A stretch of 64,000 bases of DNA from [Ruminococcus] torques ATCC 27756 (GTDB taxonomy: Bacteria > Bacillota > Clostridia > Lachnospirales > Lachnospiraceae), in assembly GCF_000153925.1 (NCBI RefSeq), contig NZ_DS264376.1, positions 49,539-113,538 of the forward strand, given 5' to 3'. The notes under the pieces are model-generated. The model did not search any database. It saw only the letters and a list, made by a program, of their open reading frames with translations, and was not told the DNA's origin. The position numbers and the translations under genes are program-made. Of the stretch, positions 7,749 through 16,261 are shown one piece after another. How positions within the stretch are numbered: the first letter of the stretch is position 1; each line of letters begins with the position of its first letter.

Positions 7749-9895
7749 AAAAAGGATTTTATATCAGGCTGGCAGGGGAAGGCATTTCAAAAAACAGAAA
7801 ATTGTATTTTCCGTATATTTTGACATGTATCTGTATGATCATGATGTACTATATCGTTTCTTTTCTGTCGATAAGTAAAGAACTGGCGTCTATCCGGGGC
7901 GGGGAAATGCTTCAGAGACTGCTCTCTATGGGAGTGTTTGTAGTTGCGGTATTCGCATTGATCTTTCTGTATTATACGAACTCGTTTCTTATAAGGAAAA
8001 GGAAGAAAGAACTTGGATTATATAATATTCTCGGGATGGGCAAACGTAATCTGGTAAGAATTCTTTTGTGGGAAAATATACTGACTGCCGTGATTTCTCT
8101 GGTTATCGGAATCGTGTTCGGAATTCTGTTCTCAAAACTTGCGGAACTTCTGGCAATTAAGCTTCTTGACGGGGCGACCGGATTCGGAGTTCATATAGAA
8201 ATGAAGCCGATCCTTATGACAGTCGGTCTGTTTCTTGCGATCTTTCTGCTTATTATGATCCGCATGCTTGTGTCGGTATATAAACTTCGTCCGATTGAGA
8301 TGCTCAGAAGTGAGAATGTCGGCGAAAAACCGCCGAAGGCAAACTGGCTCTTTGCATTTGCGGGAGCGGTGATCCTTGCCGGAGCATATTATCTGGCTGT
8401 GAAGATCATCGATCCGACAACTGCGATGCTTGTATTCTTTCTCGCGGTTGTTATGGTGATCATTGCCACATACCTTCTGTTTATTGCAGGTTCGGTCGCT
8501 CTTTGCAAGCTGCTGCAAAAGAGCAAAAAGTATTATTATAAGACGAGACACTTTGTATCTTTGTCACAGATGGTTTACCGAATGAAGAGAAACGGAGCGG
8601 GTCTGGCGTCGATCTGTATTTTATCTACGATGGTGCTTGTGACGATCTCGTCTACGATGTGTATTTATGCAGATACGGAATCGTCGATCAGAAACCGTTA
8701 TCCACATGACATCACGATCGAGTGGAGCGGGAAAACATCCCTTCCGCAAAATGAGGACGGAACAGATACAGAATTAAAAGACAGCGTAGTGCAGCGTTTG
8801 ACGCCGGAGATGACCATGACGTATAAAGAGGCTGTGGAAAAGGTGCTTGAATCTCATAAAGTAAAGGCTGAGAACTTGGAAAATTATAATCTTTACTCTC
8901 TTTCCGGAGTACAGTCAGACGATGTTTTAAGTATTGATTTTGAAAAGATGAAAGGGGAGATTTCCTCGATTAATGCAGGGATGTCAGGATCTGTGAAGAC
9001 GATGTATTTTACAACAATGGATGATTACAACAAACTGAAAGGCACAGACAAGACTTTGGCTGAAGATGAGATGATGCTCTACTCATATAAAACAGATTAT
9101 GAGTATGATTCCTTTACGATCGACGGCGTCGGAACATGGAAAGTAGAGACAATGAAAGAACCTCCGATAGGGGTAGGCAACGCCATGGCGAATATGCAGG
9201 GGTCATATCAGGTTGTTGTAAAAGATTTGTCTGTGATCGAAAAAATAGCGACTGCGTACGAAACGATCAATGCAAAACCTTTGCAGGACGGAACATTGTA
9301 CCTGCTTTCCCTGAAAGAATGTTATGACTTTGATCTGAAATGTGATGAAGAAAAACAGATAGAGATTTACAAGGATATTTTGGAATCTTTTGAGCATATA
9401 TCCGAAGCGGCAGATGAACAGGGCAATCGGATGGGAGATTCGCTGGCAAATTATTATGCGGACAGTAAAGCGTACGGTAAAGGAGATTTCATTGCGCTCA
9501 ACGGCGGATTGTTTTTCCTCGGAGTGCTTCTCGGAGCGGTATTCCTGTTCGGTACTGTGCTGATTATGTACTACAAGCAGATTTCCGAAGGATATGAAGA
9601 TCAGGATCGCTTTAATATTCTTATGAAAGTGGGAATGACAAAGAAAGAAGTGAAGCAGACGATCAACTCTCAGGTGCTTACTGTATTTTTCATGCCTCTG
9701 ATCATGGCGGGAATTCATCTTGCGTTTGCATTTCCGATGATTCAGAAAATACTGATGCTTATGTCAGGCGTGGAAGCGAAAGTATTTGTGATCGTGACGA
9801 TCGGATGTTATCTCGTGTTTGCACTCTTCTATGTACTTGTTTATGTCGTAACGTCAAAAAGCTATTATACGATCATAAGCAGTAAGGAAAAATAG
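7745..9895 (+). CDS. ABC transporter permease, BceB-like (FtsX family)
   Basis: 716 residues with the ten-helix BceB layout: one N-terminal helix (about 19-41), a first FtsX-type bundle (58-80, 110-140, 150-172), further helices at about 200-220, 225-252 and 285-306, a large extracellular domain of about 220 residues (310-580), then three C-terminal helices (about 583-610, 642-665, 675-700). The large loop is where relatives recognise peptide antibiotics and signal to the kinase. It closes the four-gene module; no terminator of the usual kind is visible behind it. Confidence 0.93.
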   Translation: MKKGFYIRLAGEGISKNRKLYFPYILTCICMIMMYYIVSFLSISKELASIRGGEMLQRLLSMGVFVVAVFALIFLYYTNSFLIRKRKKELGLYNILGMGKRNLVRILLWENILTAVISLVIGIVFGILFSKLAELLAIKLLDGATGFGVHIEMKPILMTVGLFLAIFLLIMIRMLVSVYKLRPIEMLRSENVGEKPPKANWLFAFAGAVILAGAYYLAVKIIDPTTAMLVFFLAVVMVIIATYLLFIAGSVALCKLLQKSKKYYYKTRHFVSLSQMVYRMKRNGAGLASICILSTMVLVTISSTMCIYADTESSIRNRYPHDITIEWSGKTSLPQNEDGTDTELKDSVVQRLTPEMTMTYKEAVEKVLESHKVKAENLENYNLYSLSGVQSDDVLSIDFEKMKGEISSINAGMSGSVKTMYFTTMDDYNKLKGTDKTLAEDEMMLYSYKTDYEYDSFTIDGVGTWKVETMKEPPIGVGNAMANMQGSYQVVVKDLSVIEKIATAYETINAKPLQDGTLYLLSLKECYDFDLKCDEEKQIEIYKDILESFEHISEAADEQGNRMGDSLANYYADSKAYGKGDFIALNGGLFFLGVLLGAVFLFGTVLIMYYKQISEGYEDQDRFNILMKVGMTKKEVKQTINSQVLTVFFMPLIMAGIHLAFAFPMIQKILMLMSGVEAKVFVIVTIGCYLVFALFYVLVYVVTSKSYYTIISSKEK

Positions 9896-9984
9896 AAAAA
9901 ATCAATAAATTTCTATTCATACCCGGGAAACAATGTTATACTTGAGTATATCAATACAGCGATCCGCAGAGAGGAGTGGCACAT

Positions 9985-10629
9985 ATGATGAAACACACGA
10001 TTATCACGATCGGAAGGCAATTCGGAAGCGGCGGGCATGAAGTAGGAAATCGATTGGCAGAACGGCTTGACATTCCGCTTTACGATCATAATCTGATCCG
10101 CATGGCGGCGCAGGAGCTTCGGATCAGCAGTGAAGATGCGACGCAGGTAGACGAGACGATTCTCGGAAGATTTCTCACGGCATATATAGTCAGTACAGGA
10201 AACTATACTGCATTTATGAGCGGAGACGAGTCGGGAGAACCTCTAAGTGATCTCGTCTTTAACAGGCAGTCGGCGATCATAAGGAAACTTGCGGAGAAAG
10301 GTCCGGGAATTTTTGTCGGAAGATGTGCGGATTATATCCTCGGAGATTATTCAAACTGCATCAATACGTTTATTTATGCATATAAGGACGATCGTATCCG
10401 CAGAATCATGAAGCTTTATGAACTAAACGAAAAGCAGGCGGCAGATAAGATCAAAAAGACAGACCGCGAAAGGAAGCTTTATTATGAGGCAAGGACCGGC
10501 CGCGAATGGGGTGGAATCGAGTCGAACAGCATGATGTTTAATACGAGTCTTTTAGGGATCGACGGAGCGGTGGATGCTCTCGAAGCTATTTACCGCAAAT
10601 GGGATGCCGGGAGAGACGTCGAGTCATAA
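9985..10629 (+). CDS. Cytidylate kinase-like family protein (copy 1)
   Basis: A 214-residue P-loop protein of the AAA/cytidylate-kinase-like family common in Clostridia. The loop reads GRQFGSGGHEVG (residues 10-21): glycines are kept but the Walker A lysine is replaced by histidine. Later landmarks are FVGRCADYIL, a lid-like segment with KKTDRERKLYYEARTGREW, and a C-terminal helix. Start: ATG 9985 lies eight bases after GAGAGGAG; the in-frame GTG at 9976 abuts that site. True CMP kinase is unlikely because the usual cmk sequence motifs are absent. A paralogue lies at 14328 (NIVITISRQYGSGGK), 3.7 kb away, around the liv genes. Confidence 0.8.
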   Translation: MMKHTIITIGRQFGSGGHEVGNRLAERLDIPLYDHNLIRMAAQELRISSEDATQVDETILGRFLTAYIVSTGNYTAFMSGDESGEPLSDLVFNRQSAIIRKLAEKGPGIFVGRCADYILGDYSNCINTFIYAYKDDRIRRIMKLYELNEKQAADKIKKTDRERKLYYEARTGREWGGIESNSMMFNTSLLGIDGAVDALEAIYRKWDAGRDVES

Positions 10630-10721
10630 AATGCCGGCATATATGTAAAATGAATGACACGTCATGCAGGGGAGTTTTTATTTCGGAAGAAAAAGCCGGA
10701 TAGATACAAAATAAAGCAGTT

Positions 10722-10763
10722 AAAAACGGGTACGTGAAAAAAACCGAGCGTACTCGTTTTTTC
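10722..10763 (+). terminator. Rho-independent terminator after cytidylate kinase-like gene
   Basis: Stem of 12 pairs (10723-10734 with 10749-10760, one G-U) around a 14-base loop, then TTT. It lies directly upstream of the liv promoter. Confidence 0.8.
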
Positions 10764-10766
10764 TTA

Positions 10767-10796
10767 TTGATAATCCTATATTTTTTGTGGTATAAT
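10767..10796 (+). promoter_or_regulatory. Promoter of the liv operon
   Basis: TTGATA (10767-10772), 18-base spacer, TATAAT (10791-10796). The leader that follows holds a 7-bp inverted repeat, GATAAAC (10810-10816) and GTTTATC (10829-10835), which could be an operator or a small hairpin. Confidence 0.8.
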
Positions 10797-10867
10797 CCTT
10801 ATTAATCATGATAAACAGAGAAGAGATCGTTTATCGGAACAATAAGAGAAATGAAAGGGAATGAGAC

Positions 10868-11752
10868 ATGAGTTTTATATCGTATTTGATTAATGGAATC
10901 AGTCTTGGAAGTGTCTATGCGATCATAGCGCTTGGGTATACGATGGTTTATGGGATTGCGAAGATGCTGAACTTCGCCCATGGCGACGTTATTATGATCG
11001 GTGCGTATATGGCGCTGATCACGATGATGAAGGCGGGGATGTCGCCGATCCTTGCGATCGTTGCCGCTGTAATCGTGTGTACGGTACTCGGAATCTTGAT
11101 CGAACGTATCGCGTACAAACCGCTGCGTAACGCATCGTCTTCACTTGCCGTATTGATCACGGCGATCGGCGTAAGCTACCTTCTCCAGAATACGGCGCTT
11201 CTCGTATTCGGGGCGAACGCACAGACGTTTCCGTCGGTTATTAAGTGGAAAGGTTTGTCTTTGGCAGGCGGCAAGCTGAACATTTCAGGGGAGACGATCG
11301 TGACGATCGCGGCATGTGTAGTGATCATGATCGTACTGATGCTGTTCGTGCAGAAATCAAAGCCGGGTCAGGCAATGCGCGCTGTATCGGAAGATAAAGG
11401 CGCGGCTCAGCTTATGGGAATCAATGTAAACGGAACGATCGCTCTTACGTTTGCAATCGGGTCGGCGCTGGCGGCTGTTGCAGGTGTGCTTTTGTGTTCG
11501 GCATATCCGAGCCTGACGCCGTATACAGGAGCGATGCCGGGTATTAAGGCGTTCGTAGCGGCTGTATTTGGAGGAATAGGTTCGATACCGGGAGCGTTTA
11601 TCGGAGGAATTCTGCTCGGTGTGATCGAGATTTTCGGAAAAGCATACATTTCGTCACAGATGGCGGATGCGATCGTATTCGCGGTACTTATCATTGTGCT
11701 TCTTGTGAAACCTACAGGTTTGTTAGGTAAGAAAATTCAAGAGAAAGTGTAG
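10868..11752 (+). CDS. livH: Branched-chain amino-acid type ABC permease, LivH
   Basis: Inner-membrane permease (294 residues, about eight hydrophobic segments) of a LIV-I/HAAT-type importer. Typical landmarks are NGISLGSVYAIIALGYTMVYG at the N-terminus, NFAHGDVIMIGAY, and GGIGSIPGAFIGG near residue 240, the cytoplasmic loop that contacts the ATPase. It is first in a five-gene operon livH-livM-livG-livF-kinase-like. No periplasmic-binding-protein gene precedes it, although LivJ/K-type genes usually do. Substrate could be branched-chain amino acids, urea or short amides; sequence alone cannot tell. Confidence 0.92.
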   Translation: MSFISYLINGISLGSVYAIIALGYTMVYGIAKMLNFAHGDVIMIGAYMALITMMKAGMSPILAIVAAVIVCTVLGILIERIAYKPLRNASSSLAVLITAIGVSYLLQNTALLVFGANAQTFPSVIKWKGLSLAGGKLNISGETIVTIAACVVIMIVLMLFVQKSKPGQAMRAVSEDKGAAQLMGINVNGTIALTFAIGSALAAVAGVLLCSAYPSLTPYTGAMPGIKAFVAAVFGGIGSIPGAFIGGILLGVIEIFGKAYISSQMADAIVFAVLIIVLLVKPTGLLGKKIQEKV

Positions 11753-11764
11753 GTGATCAGAGCG

Positions 11765-12832
11765 ATGGATAAATTAAAAAATATGAAAAAAACTACAAAA
11801 AATAATATCATCACATATGCTCTTGTTATCGCGGCATTTGTGATCATGCAGTCACTGATCAACGCCGGAAGTATTTCCAGCCTTCTTGAAGGATTGATGG
11901 TTCCGCTTTGTATTTATATTATTATGGCTGTGTCGCTGAACCTCGTAGTCGGCGTACTTGGAGAATTGAGCCTCGGACATGCGGGCTTTATGTGTGTCGG
12001 CGCGTTTGCAAGTGCATTCTTTTCAAAATGCATGAGAGATACGATCGAATCGGCTTCACTGCGCTTCTTTCTGGCTCTTTTGATCGGAATTGCGGCTGCT
12101 GCGATCTTCGGCATTCTGATCGGAATTCCGGTTCTGCGTCTGAAAGGCGACTATCTGGCGATCGTGACATTGGCATTCGGAGAGATCATTAAAAACCTCG
12201 TAAACGTATTGTATATAGGTAAAGATTCCAACGGTTTTCATTTTTCGACAAAAGATGTGATGGCGCTGAATATGGAACCGGACGGAAAGGTTATCATTAA
12301 CGGTCCGCAGGGGATTACGGGAACGCCGAAAGATGCGACGTTTTTTATCGGATTTATACTGATTCTGATTACGTTGTTTATCGTGCTTAATCTGATCCAT
12401 TCAAGAGACGGACGCGCGATCATGGCGATCCGTGACAACCGTATCGCGGCGGAATCAGTCGGTATTAATATTACAAAATATAAACTGATGGCGTTTACGA
12501 TATCTGCGGCGATGGCAGGAGCGGCAGGCGTGCTTTACGCTCACAATCTGTCTACGCTGACGGCGAATACAAACAACTTCGGTTATAATATGTCGATCAT
12601 GATCCTTGTCTTTGTCGTTTTGGGCGGTATCGGAAATATCAGAGGTTCGATCATAGCGGCAGTGATCCTGACACTTCTTCCGGAGATGCTCCGTGGATTG
12701 TCAGATTACCGTATGCTGATCTATGCGATCGTTCTCATTGTCATGATGCTCTTTAACTGGGCGCCGAAAGCGATCGAGTGGAGAGAAAAATATCTTTCTT
12801 TCGGAAAGAAGAAAAAGGAGGCTGTAAAATAA
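11765..12832 (+). CDS. livM: Branched-chain amino-acid type ABC permease, LivM
   Basis: Second permease subunit (355 residues, eight to ten membrane segments). Seen: LNLVVGVLGELSLGHAGFM, the LivM core motif; GDYLAIVTLAFGEI; and GGIGNIRGSIIAA, the EAA-like loop. The ATG at 11765 is preferred, eight bases after AGGTGA; a GTG at 11753 abuts the livH stop and has no ribosome site. Its stop shares one base with the start of livG (TAATG at 12830-12834). Confidence 0.92.
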   Translation: MDKLKNMKKTTKNNIITYALVIAAFVIMQSLINAGSISSLLEGLMVPLCIYIIMAVSLNLVVGVLGELSLGHAGFMCVGAFASAFFSKCMRDTIESASLRFFLALLIGIAAAAIFGILIGIPVLRLKGDYLAIVTLAFGEIIKNLVNVLYIGKDSNGFHFSTKDVMALNMEPDGKVIINGPQGITGTPKDATFFIGFILILITLFIVLNLIHSRDGRAIMAIRDNRIAAESVGINITKYKLMAFTISAAMAGAAGVLYAHNLSTLTANTNNFGYNMSIMILVFVVLGGIGNIRGSIIAAVILTLLPEMLRGLSDYRMLIYAIVLIVMMLFNWAPKAIEWREKYLSFGKKKKEAVK

Positions 12833-13590
12833 TGGCGTTACTGGAAGTTAAAAATCTCGGGATTTCATTTGGCGGTCTCCGTGCGGTAAACGGGTTTGAC
12901 ATTTCGATTGAAAAAGAAGCTCTGTACGGACTGATCGGTCCGAACGGCGCGGGAAAGACGACTGTATTCAACCTTCTTACAGGAGTATATAAGCCGGACA
13001 GCGGAAAAGTGCTGCTGGACGGAACGGATATTACAGGGAAAAACACGATTGAGATCAATAAGGCGGGAATCGCCCGTACATTTCAGAATATCCGGCTGTT
13101 TAAGCAGTTAAGTGTTCTTGATAACGTGAAAGTAGGACTTCACAATAAACATCATTATTCTACTCTTTCGGGAGTCTTAAGACTTCCCGGTTACAGAAAA
13201 GTGGAAAAAGAGATGGATGAGCAGGCAATGGAACTTTTGAAAGTGTTCAATCTGGAAGATGTGGCGCATGTTGCCGCCTCTAATCTTCCGTACGGACAGC
13301 AAAGAAGGCTTGAGATCGCCAGAGCGATGGCGACAGAACCGAAGCTTTTGCTGCTCGACGAGCCCGCTGCGGGCATGAACCCGAACGAGACGGGGGAATT
13401 GATGGACATGATCCGTTTTGTGAGAGAAAAATTCCATATGACGATCCTTTTGATCGAACATGATATGAAACTGGTAAGCGGCATTTGCGAGAAGTTGACG
13501 GTGCTCAACTTCGGAGAGGTGCTCTGTGAAGGTAAAACGTCGGATGTTTTGAACGATCCGCAGGTTGTTACCGCATATCTTGGAGAATAG
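12832..13590 (+). CDS. livG: ABC transporter ATPase, LivG
   Basis: 252-residue ATPase of the amino-acid importer. Walker A GPNGAGKT (about 36-43), Q-loop ARTFQNIRLF (family-specific), signature-region LPYGQQRRLEIARA where LSGGQ is replaced by LPYGQ as normal for LivG, Walker B LLLLDEPAAGMNP, H-loop IEHDM. ATG 12832 overlaps the livM stop by one base and follows AAGGAGG; an upstream GTG in the same frame would lie inside livM and is rejected. Confidence 0.95.
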   Translation: MALLEVKNLGISFGGLRAVNGFDISIEKEALYGLIGPNGAGKTTVFNLLTGVYKPDSGKVLLDGTDITGKNTIEINKAGIARTFQNIRLFKQLSVLDNVKVGLHNKHHYSTLSGVLRLPGYRKVEKEMDEQAMELLKVFNLEDVAHVAASNLPYGQQRRLEIARAMATEPKLLLLDEPAAGMNPNETGELMDMIRFVREKFHMTILLIEHDMKLVSGICEKLTVLNFGEVLCEGKTSDVLNDPQVVTAYLGE

Positions 13591-13601
13591 GGGGAATCGT
13601 T

Positions 13602-14312
13602 ATGGCAATGCTCGAAGTAAAAGATTTACAAGTATATTATGGTATGATCCAGGCGATCAAAGGCATTTCTTTTGAAGTAAATCAAGGAGAGGTCATCGCT
13701 TTGATCGGAGCAAACGGCGCGGGAAAGACGACGACGCTGCATACAGTTACAGGTCTGATCTCCCCGAAGAGCGGACAGGTGCTGTTTGAAGGAAAAGATA
13801 TTACAAAAACTCCGGCTCATAAGATCGTCTCTATGGGGATGGCGCATGTACCGGAAGGAAGAAGAGTGTTCGCAGAATTAAGCGTTTATGAGAATTTGAG
13901 AATGGGCGCTTATACACGAAAAGATAAGGCGGAGATTGAAGAAACATTAAAAAGTGTCTATAAGCGTTTTCCGCGTTTGCAGGAACGTAAAAACCAGATG
14001 GCGGGAACATTAAGCGGCGGCGAACAGCAGATGCTCGCTATGGGGCGCGCGCTTATGTCCAAACCGAGGATTATTTTAATGGATGAACCGTCGATGGGAC
14101 TTTCTCCGATCATGGTAAATGAAATCTTTGATATTATCCGTGCGGTGAGCGAAAGCGGAACGACAGTCCTTCTTGTAGAACAGAATGCGAAGAAAGCTCT
14201 TTCGATCGCCGACAGAGCATATGTGTTGGAGACAGGAAAGATCGTCCTTTCGGGAGATGCAAAAGAACTTCTGGAAGATGATTCGATTAAAAAGGCTTAT
14301 CTCGGAGAGTAA
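13602..14312 (+). CDS. livF: ABC transporter ATPase, LivF
   Basis: Second ATPase (236 residues). Walker A GANGAGKT (37-44), AHVPEGRRVF (the LivF Q-loop region), signature LSGGEQQML, Walker B IILMDEPSMGLSP, H-loop VEQN (LivF members carry Gln-Asn-type variants here). Eleven bases after livG and fifteen before the cytidylate-kinase-like gene, so all five genes should be on one mRNA. Confidence 0.95.
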   Translation: MAMLEVKDLQVYYGMIQAIKGISFEVNQGEVIALIGANGAGKTTTLHTVTGLISPKSGQVLFEGKDITKTPAHKIVSMGMAHVPEGRRVFAELSVYENLRMGAYTRKDKAEIEETLKSVYKRFPRLQERKNQMAGTLSGGEQQMLAMGRALMSKPRIILMDEPSMGLSPIMVNEIFDIIRAVSESGTTVLLVEQNAKKALSIADRAYVLETGKIVLSGDAKELLEDDSIKKAYLGE

Positions 14313-14327
14313 AGGAGGCGTGTTTTA

Positions 14328-14957
14328 ATGAGAAATATCGTCATCACAATTTCAAGACAGTACGGAAGCGGAGGGAAAACGATCGGGGCGATGCTTGCAA
14401 AAGAACTTGGCATCAACTGCTACAGCAGAGAGATCCTTCGTATGGCTTCCGAGGACAGCGGAATCAATGAAAAACTGTTTGGTATGTCGGACGAAAAGGT
14501 GCGCAGGGCAGGATGGTTTAAGCTTTTGAGCCGTCCGTATGAGGGCGGATTGATCCCGCCGGAAGACAGAGAGTTTACTTCGGACGATAACCTGTTCAAT
14601 TATCAGGCAAAGGTGATCAAAGAGCTTGCGGCAAAAGAGTCGTGCGTTATTGTCGGAAGATGCGCAGATTATGTTTTAAAAGATTATCCGAATGTAGTCA
14701 GCGTATTCGTGCATGCAGACAGAAAGTTCTGTCTGGATCGTTCAATGGAACGTCACAGCATGACGGAAAAAGAGATGCAGAAATATATTGAGAAAACAGA
14801 TCAGTACAGAGGTGATTTTTACAGATACCATACAGGTCATGAATGGGTCGATGCAAGAAATTACGATCTGTGTCTGAACAGTGGAAAACTCGGATTTGAG
14901 AAATGCGTAGAAGAGATCAAAGCGTATATAAAAGTACGGTTTGGCGAAACCTTATAA
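14328..14957 (+). CDS. Cytidylate kinase-like family protein (copy 2)
   Basis: 209 residues, same family as the protein at 9985. Here the loop is SRQYGSGGKTIG (about 8-19), which keeps a lysine-threonine pair close to a canonical Walker A. Further shared landmarks: CVIVGRCADYVL, a lid with KTDQYRGDFYRYHTGHEW, and a short C-terminal helix. It sits 15 bases after livF behind AAAGGAGG, so it is the fifth gene of the liv operon. A nucleotide or other small-molecule kinase activity is possible; no substrate is indicated. Confidence 0.82.
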   Translation: MRNIVITISRQYGSGGKTIGAMLAKELGINCYSREILRMASEDSGINEKLFGMSDEKVRRAGWFKLLSRPYEGGLIPPEDREFTSDDNLFNYQAKVIKELAAKESCVIVGRCADYVLKDYPNVVSVFVHADRKFCLDRSMERHSMTEKEMQKYIEKTDQYRGDFYRYHTGHEWVDARNYDLCLNSGKLGFEKCVEEIKAYIKVRFGETL

Positions 14958-14974
14958 CTTAAAAGAATAGCTTC

Positions 14975-15008
14975 AAGAGACTCCTCAGGGTACTGGGGAG
15001 TCTTTTTG
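14975..15008 (+). terminator. Terminator shared by liv operon and convergent GNAT gene
   Basis: AGACTCCTC (14978-14986) pairs with GGGGAGTCT (14995-15003), followed by TTTT. The stop codon of the - strand acetyltransferase (14985-14987) lies inside the hairpin. Confidence 0.8.
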
Positions 15009-15479
15009 GAATGCAAGCCGTTCGCCGCCATTGTCTATATAGATGCGTCCGCAGTAAGTAAATCCGTTTTTCTTCAGCATATTCTGCATAACGATATTGT
15101 TTTCGTGCGTATCGATCTTTAAATTTCCACATTGTGAAAATGCCCAGTCAAGACAAAAAGAGGCTGCGCCCTTTACTTTGCCGGATGAAGTGATCCGGTG
15201 GACAACGCCGTAGGGAGCATCGTTTTTCCATTGTCCGTCATAAATTTTCAGATAGGTCGGATCTATGCCGTCTTTATAGAAGAAAACGGCTTCGATAGTA
15301 TCTTTTTCGATGCAGACGTATAAATTCCCGAAGCGGATATCTGTTTCAATCATGTTTTGAGGAGGATACGTCGTCCCCCATTGGCCGGGGTTTCCGTGTT
15401 CGCGCATGAATGCGCGGGCGTTTTCATATAACTGCATAATAGAATGTAAATCTTGTTGTGTTGCTTTTCGGATACGCAT
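14985..15479 (-). CDS. GNAT family N-acetyltransferase
   Basis: 164 residues. The N-terminus MRIRKATQQDLHSIMQLYENA is a classic GNAT opening (beta1-alpha1); the C-terminal NIVMQNMLKKNGFTYCGRIY is the conserved N-x-x-M-x-x-x-L-x-K-x-GF motif. The acetyl-CoA loop is poorly conserved (SSGKVKGAASFCLDWAF), as in the protein-YesJ-like group. Substrate unknown. It is read toward the liv operon and shares its terminator; AAAGGA precedes the ATG. Confidence 0.85.
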   Translation of the reverse strand: MRIRKATQQDLHSIMQLYENARAFMREHGNPGQWGTTYPPQNMIETDIRFGNLYVCIEKDTIEAVFFYKDGIDPTYLKIYDGQWKNDAPYGVVHRITSSGKVKGAASFCLDWAFSQCGNLKIDTHENNIVMQNMLKKNGFTYCGRIYIDNGGERLAFQKDSPVP

Positions 15480-15688
15480 AATAAAAGTCCTTTCTTTCTT
15501 ATAAAAAGCGCTGACGCCTGCTTTGTATTTTATTATTCAAATATTCTCATGTTTTTGGCGCTTCTTGTTCAAGATGTTTTGTGTTCTGGCAGACTTATAA
15601 TAATATTATGTCATAATGTTTCCTCTTTCTCAACAGAAAAACAGTTATTTTTAGTGGACCTCATGGTAAAGACATCATAGATGAATGG

Positions 15689-15746
15689 TTGAATTTAATC
15701 TGAAATCGGATTATAATTAAACGAGAAAAATCCGATTTCGGATTTT
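15689..15746 (+). promoter_or_regulatory. Promoter and MarR-type operator of the marR-MATE operon
   Basis: TTGAAT (15689-15694), 17-base spacer, TATAAT (15712-15717). Three related half-sites lie on it: AAATCGGATT (15703-15712) and AATCCGATTT (15729-15738) form a perfect 10-bp inverted repeat, and AAAATCCG (15727-15734) with CGGATTTT (15739-15746) forms a second, overlapping one. The first half-site abuts the -10 box and the others follow the start of transcription, so a bound dimer would block the promoter. Autoregulation by the adjacent MarR protein is the natural reading. Confidence 0.75.
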
Positions 15747-15769
15747 TGAAAGGAGGGAAGGATAAAAGT

Positions 15770-16261
15770 ATGGAAGGTATAAGAATGTATAAAGAAAAAC
15801 AGAAAGTGGGGTTTGGCATGAATTATACGCAGTCGAGAGAATTAAAAGAGAACAACAGGATCTATCGGGAGATGGAGAGTATCTACCATGAAATATGTGT
15901 AAAAGCGGGAATATCGGACACTGACTTTATTGTGCTGTATAGTATCGTAGAGTTTGAAGACGGTTGCTGCCAGAGGAAAATCGCAAAACAGTATTCTATC
16001 AGTCGGCAGACAGTGAATTCTTCGGTGAAAAAATTAGTGCAAAACGGCTGCGTTGTATTGGAAAGCGGCAAAGGGCATGACAAGCAGATTGTTTTGACCG
16101 AAAAAGGAAAAGCGATGGCAAAACAAAAGATCATTCCCGTGATGGAGGCAGAGGCAGGCGTTTTTATGCATATGACAGAAGAGGAGAGAAAGAAACTTTT
16201 ACGTTTGAATGCAAAATATATGGAAATTTTCAGACAAAAGGTAGGAGAATTAAGATTATGA
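15770..16261 (+). CDS. MarR family transcriptional regulator
   Basis: 163 residues, winged helix. Recognition region CCQRKIAKQYSISRQTVNSSVKKL (residues about 65-88) followed by the wing VVLESGKGHDKQIVLTEKG. It probably represses its own operon, including the MATE pump whose ATG overlaps its stop (ATGA, 16258-16261), and is released by a pump substrate. Start: ATG 15770 follows AAAGGAGG with a rather long 13-base gap; ATG 15785 is the alternative. Confidence 0.88.
   Translation: MEGIRMYKEKQKVGFGMNYTQSRELKENNRIYREMESIYHEICVKAGISDTDFIVLYSIVEFEDGCCQRKIAKQYSISRQTVNSSVKKLVQNGCVVLESGKGHDKQIVLTEKGKAMAKQKIIPVMEAEAGVFMHMTEEERKKLLRLNAKYMEIFRQKVGELRL

Noticed and set aside
12778..12832. Upstream GTG start for livG within livM
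   Set aside because: It would extend LivG by 18 unlike-family residues within the livM coding end, and the ribosome site favours ATG 12832.
15453..15680. 75-codon + strand open frame between GNAT and MarR genes
   Set aside because: It overlaps the start of the GNAT gene and the leader; composition is AT-rich and without protein-like pattern.
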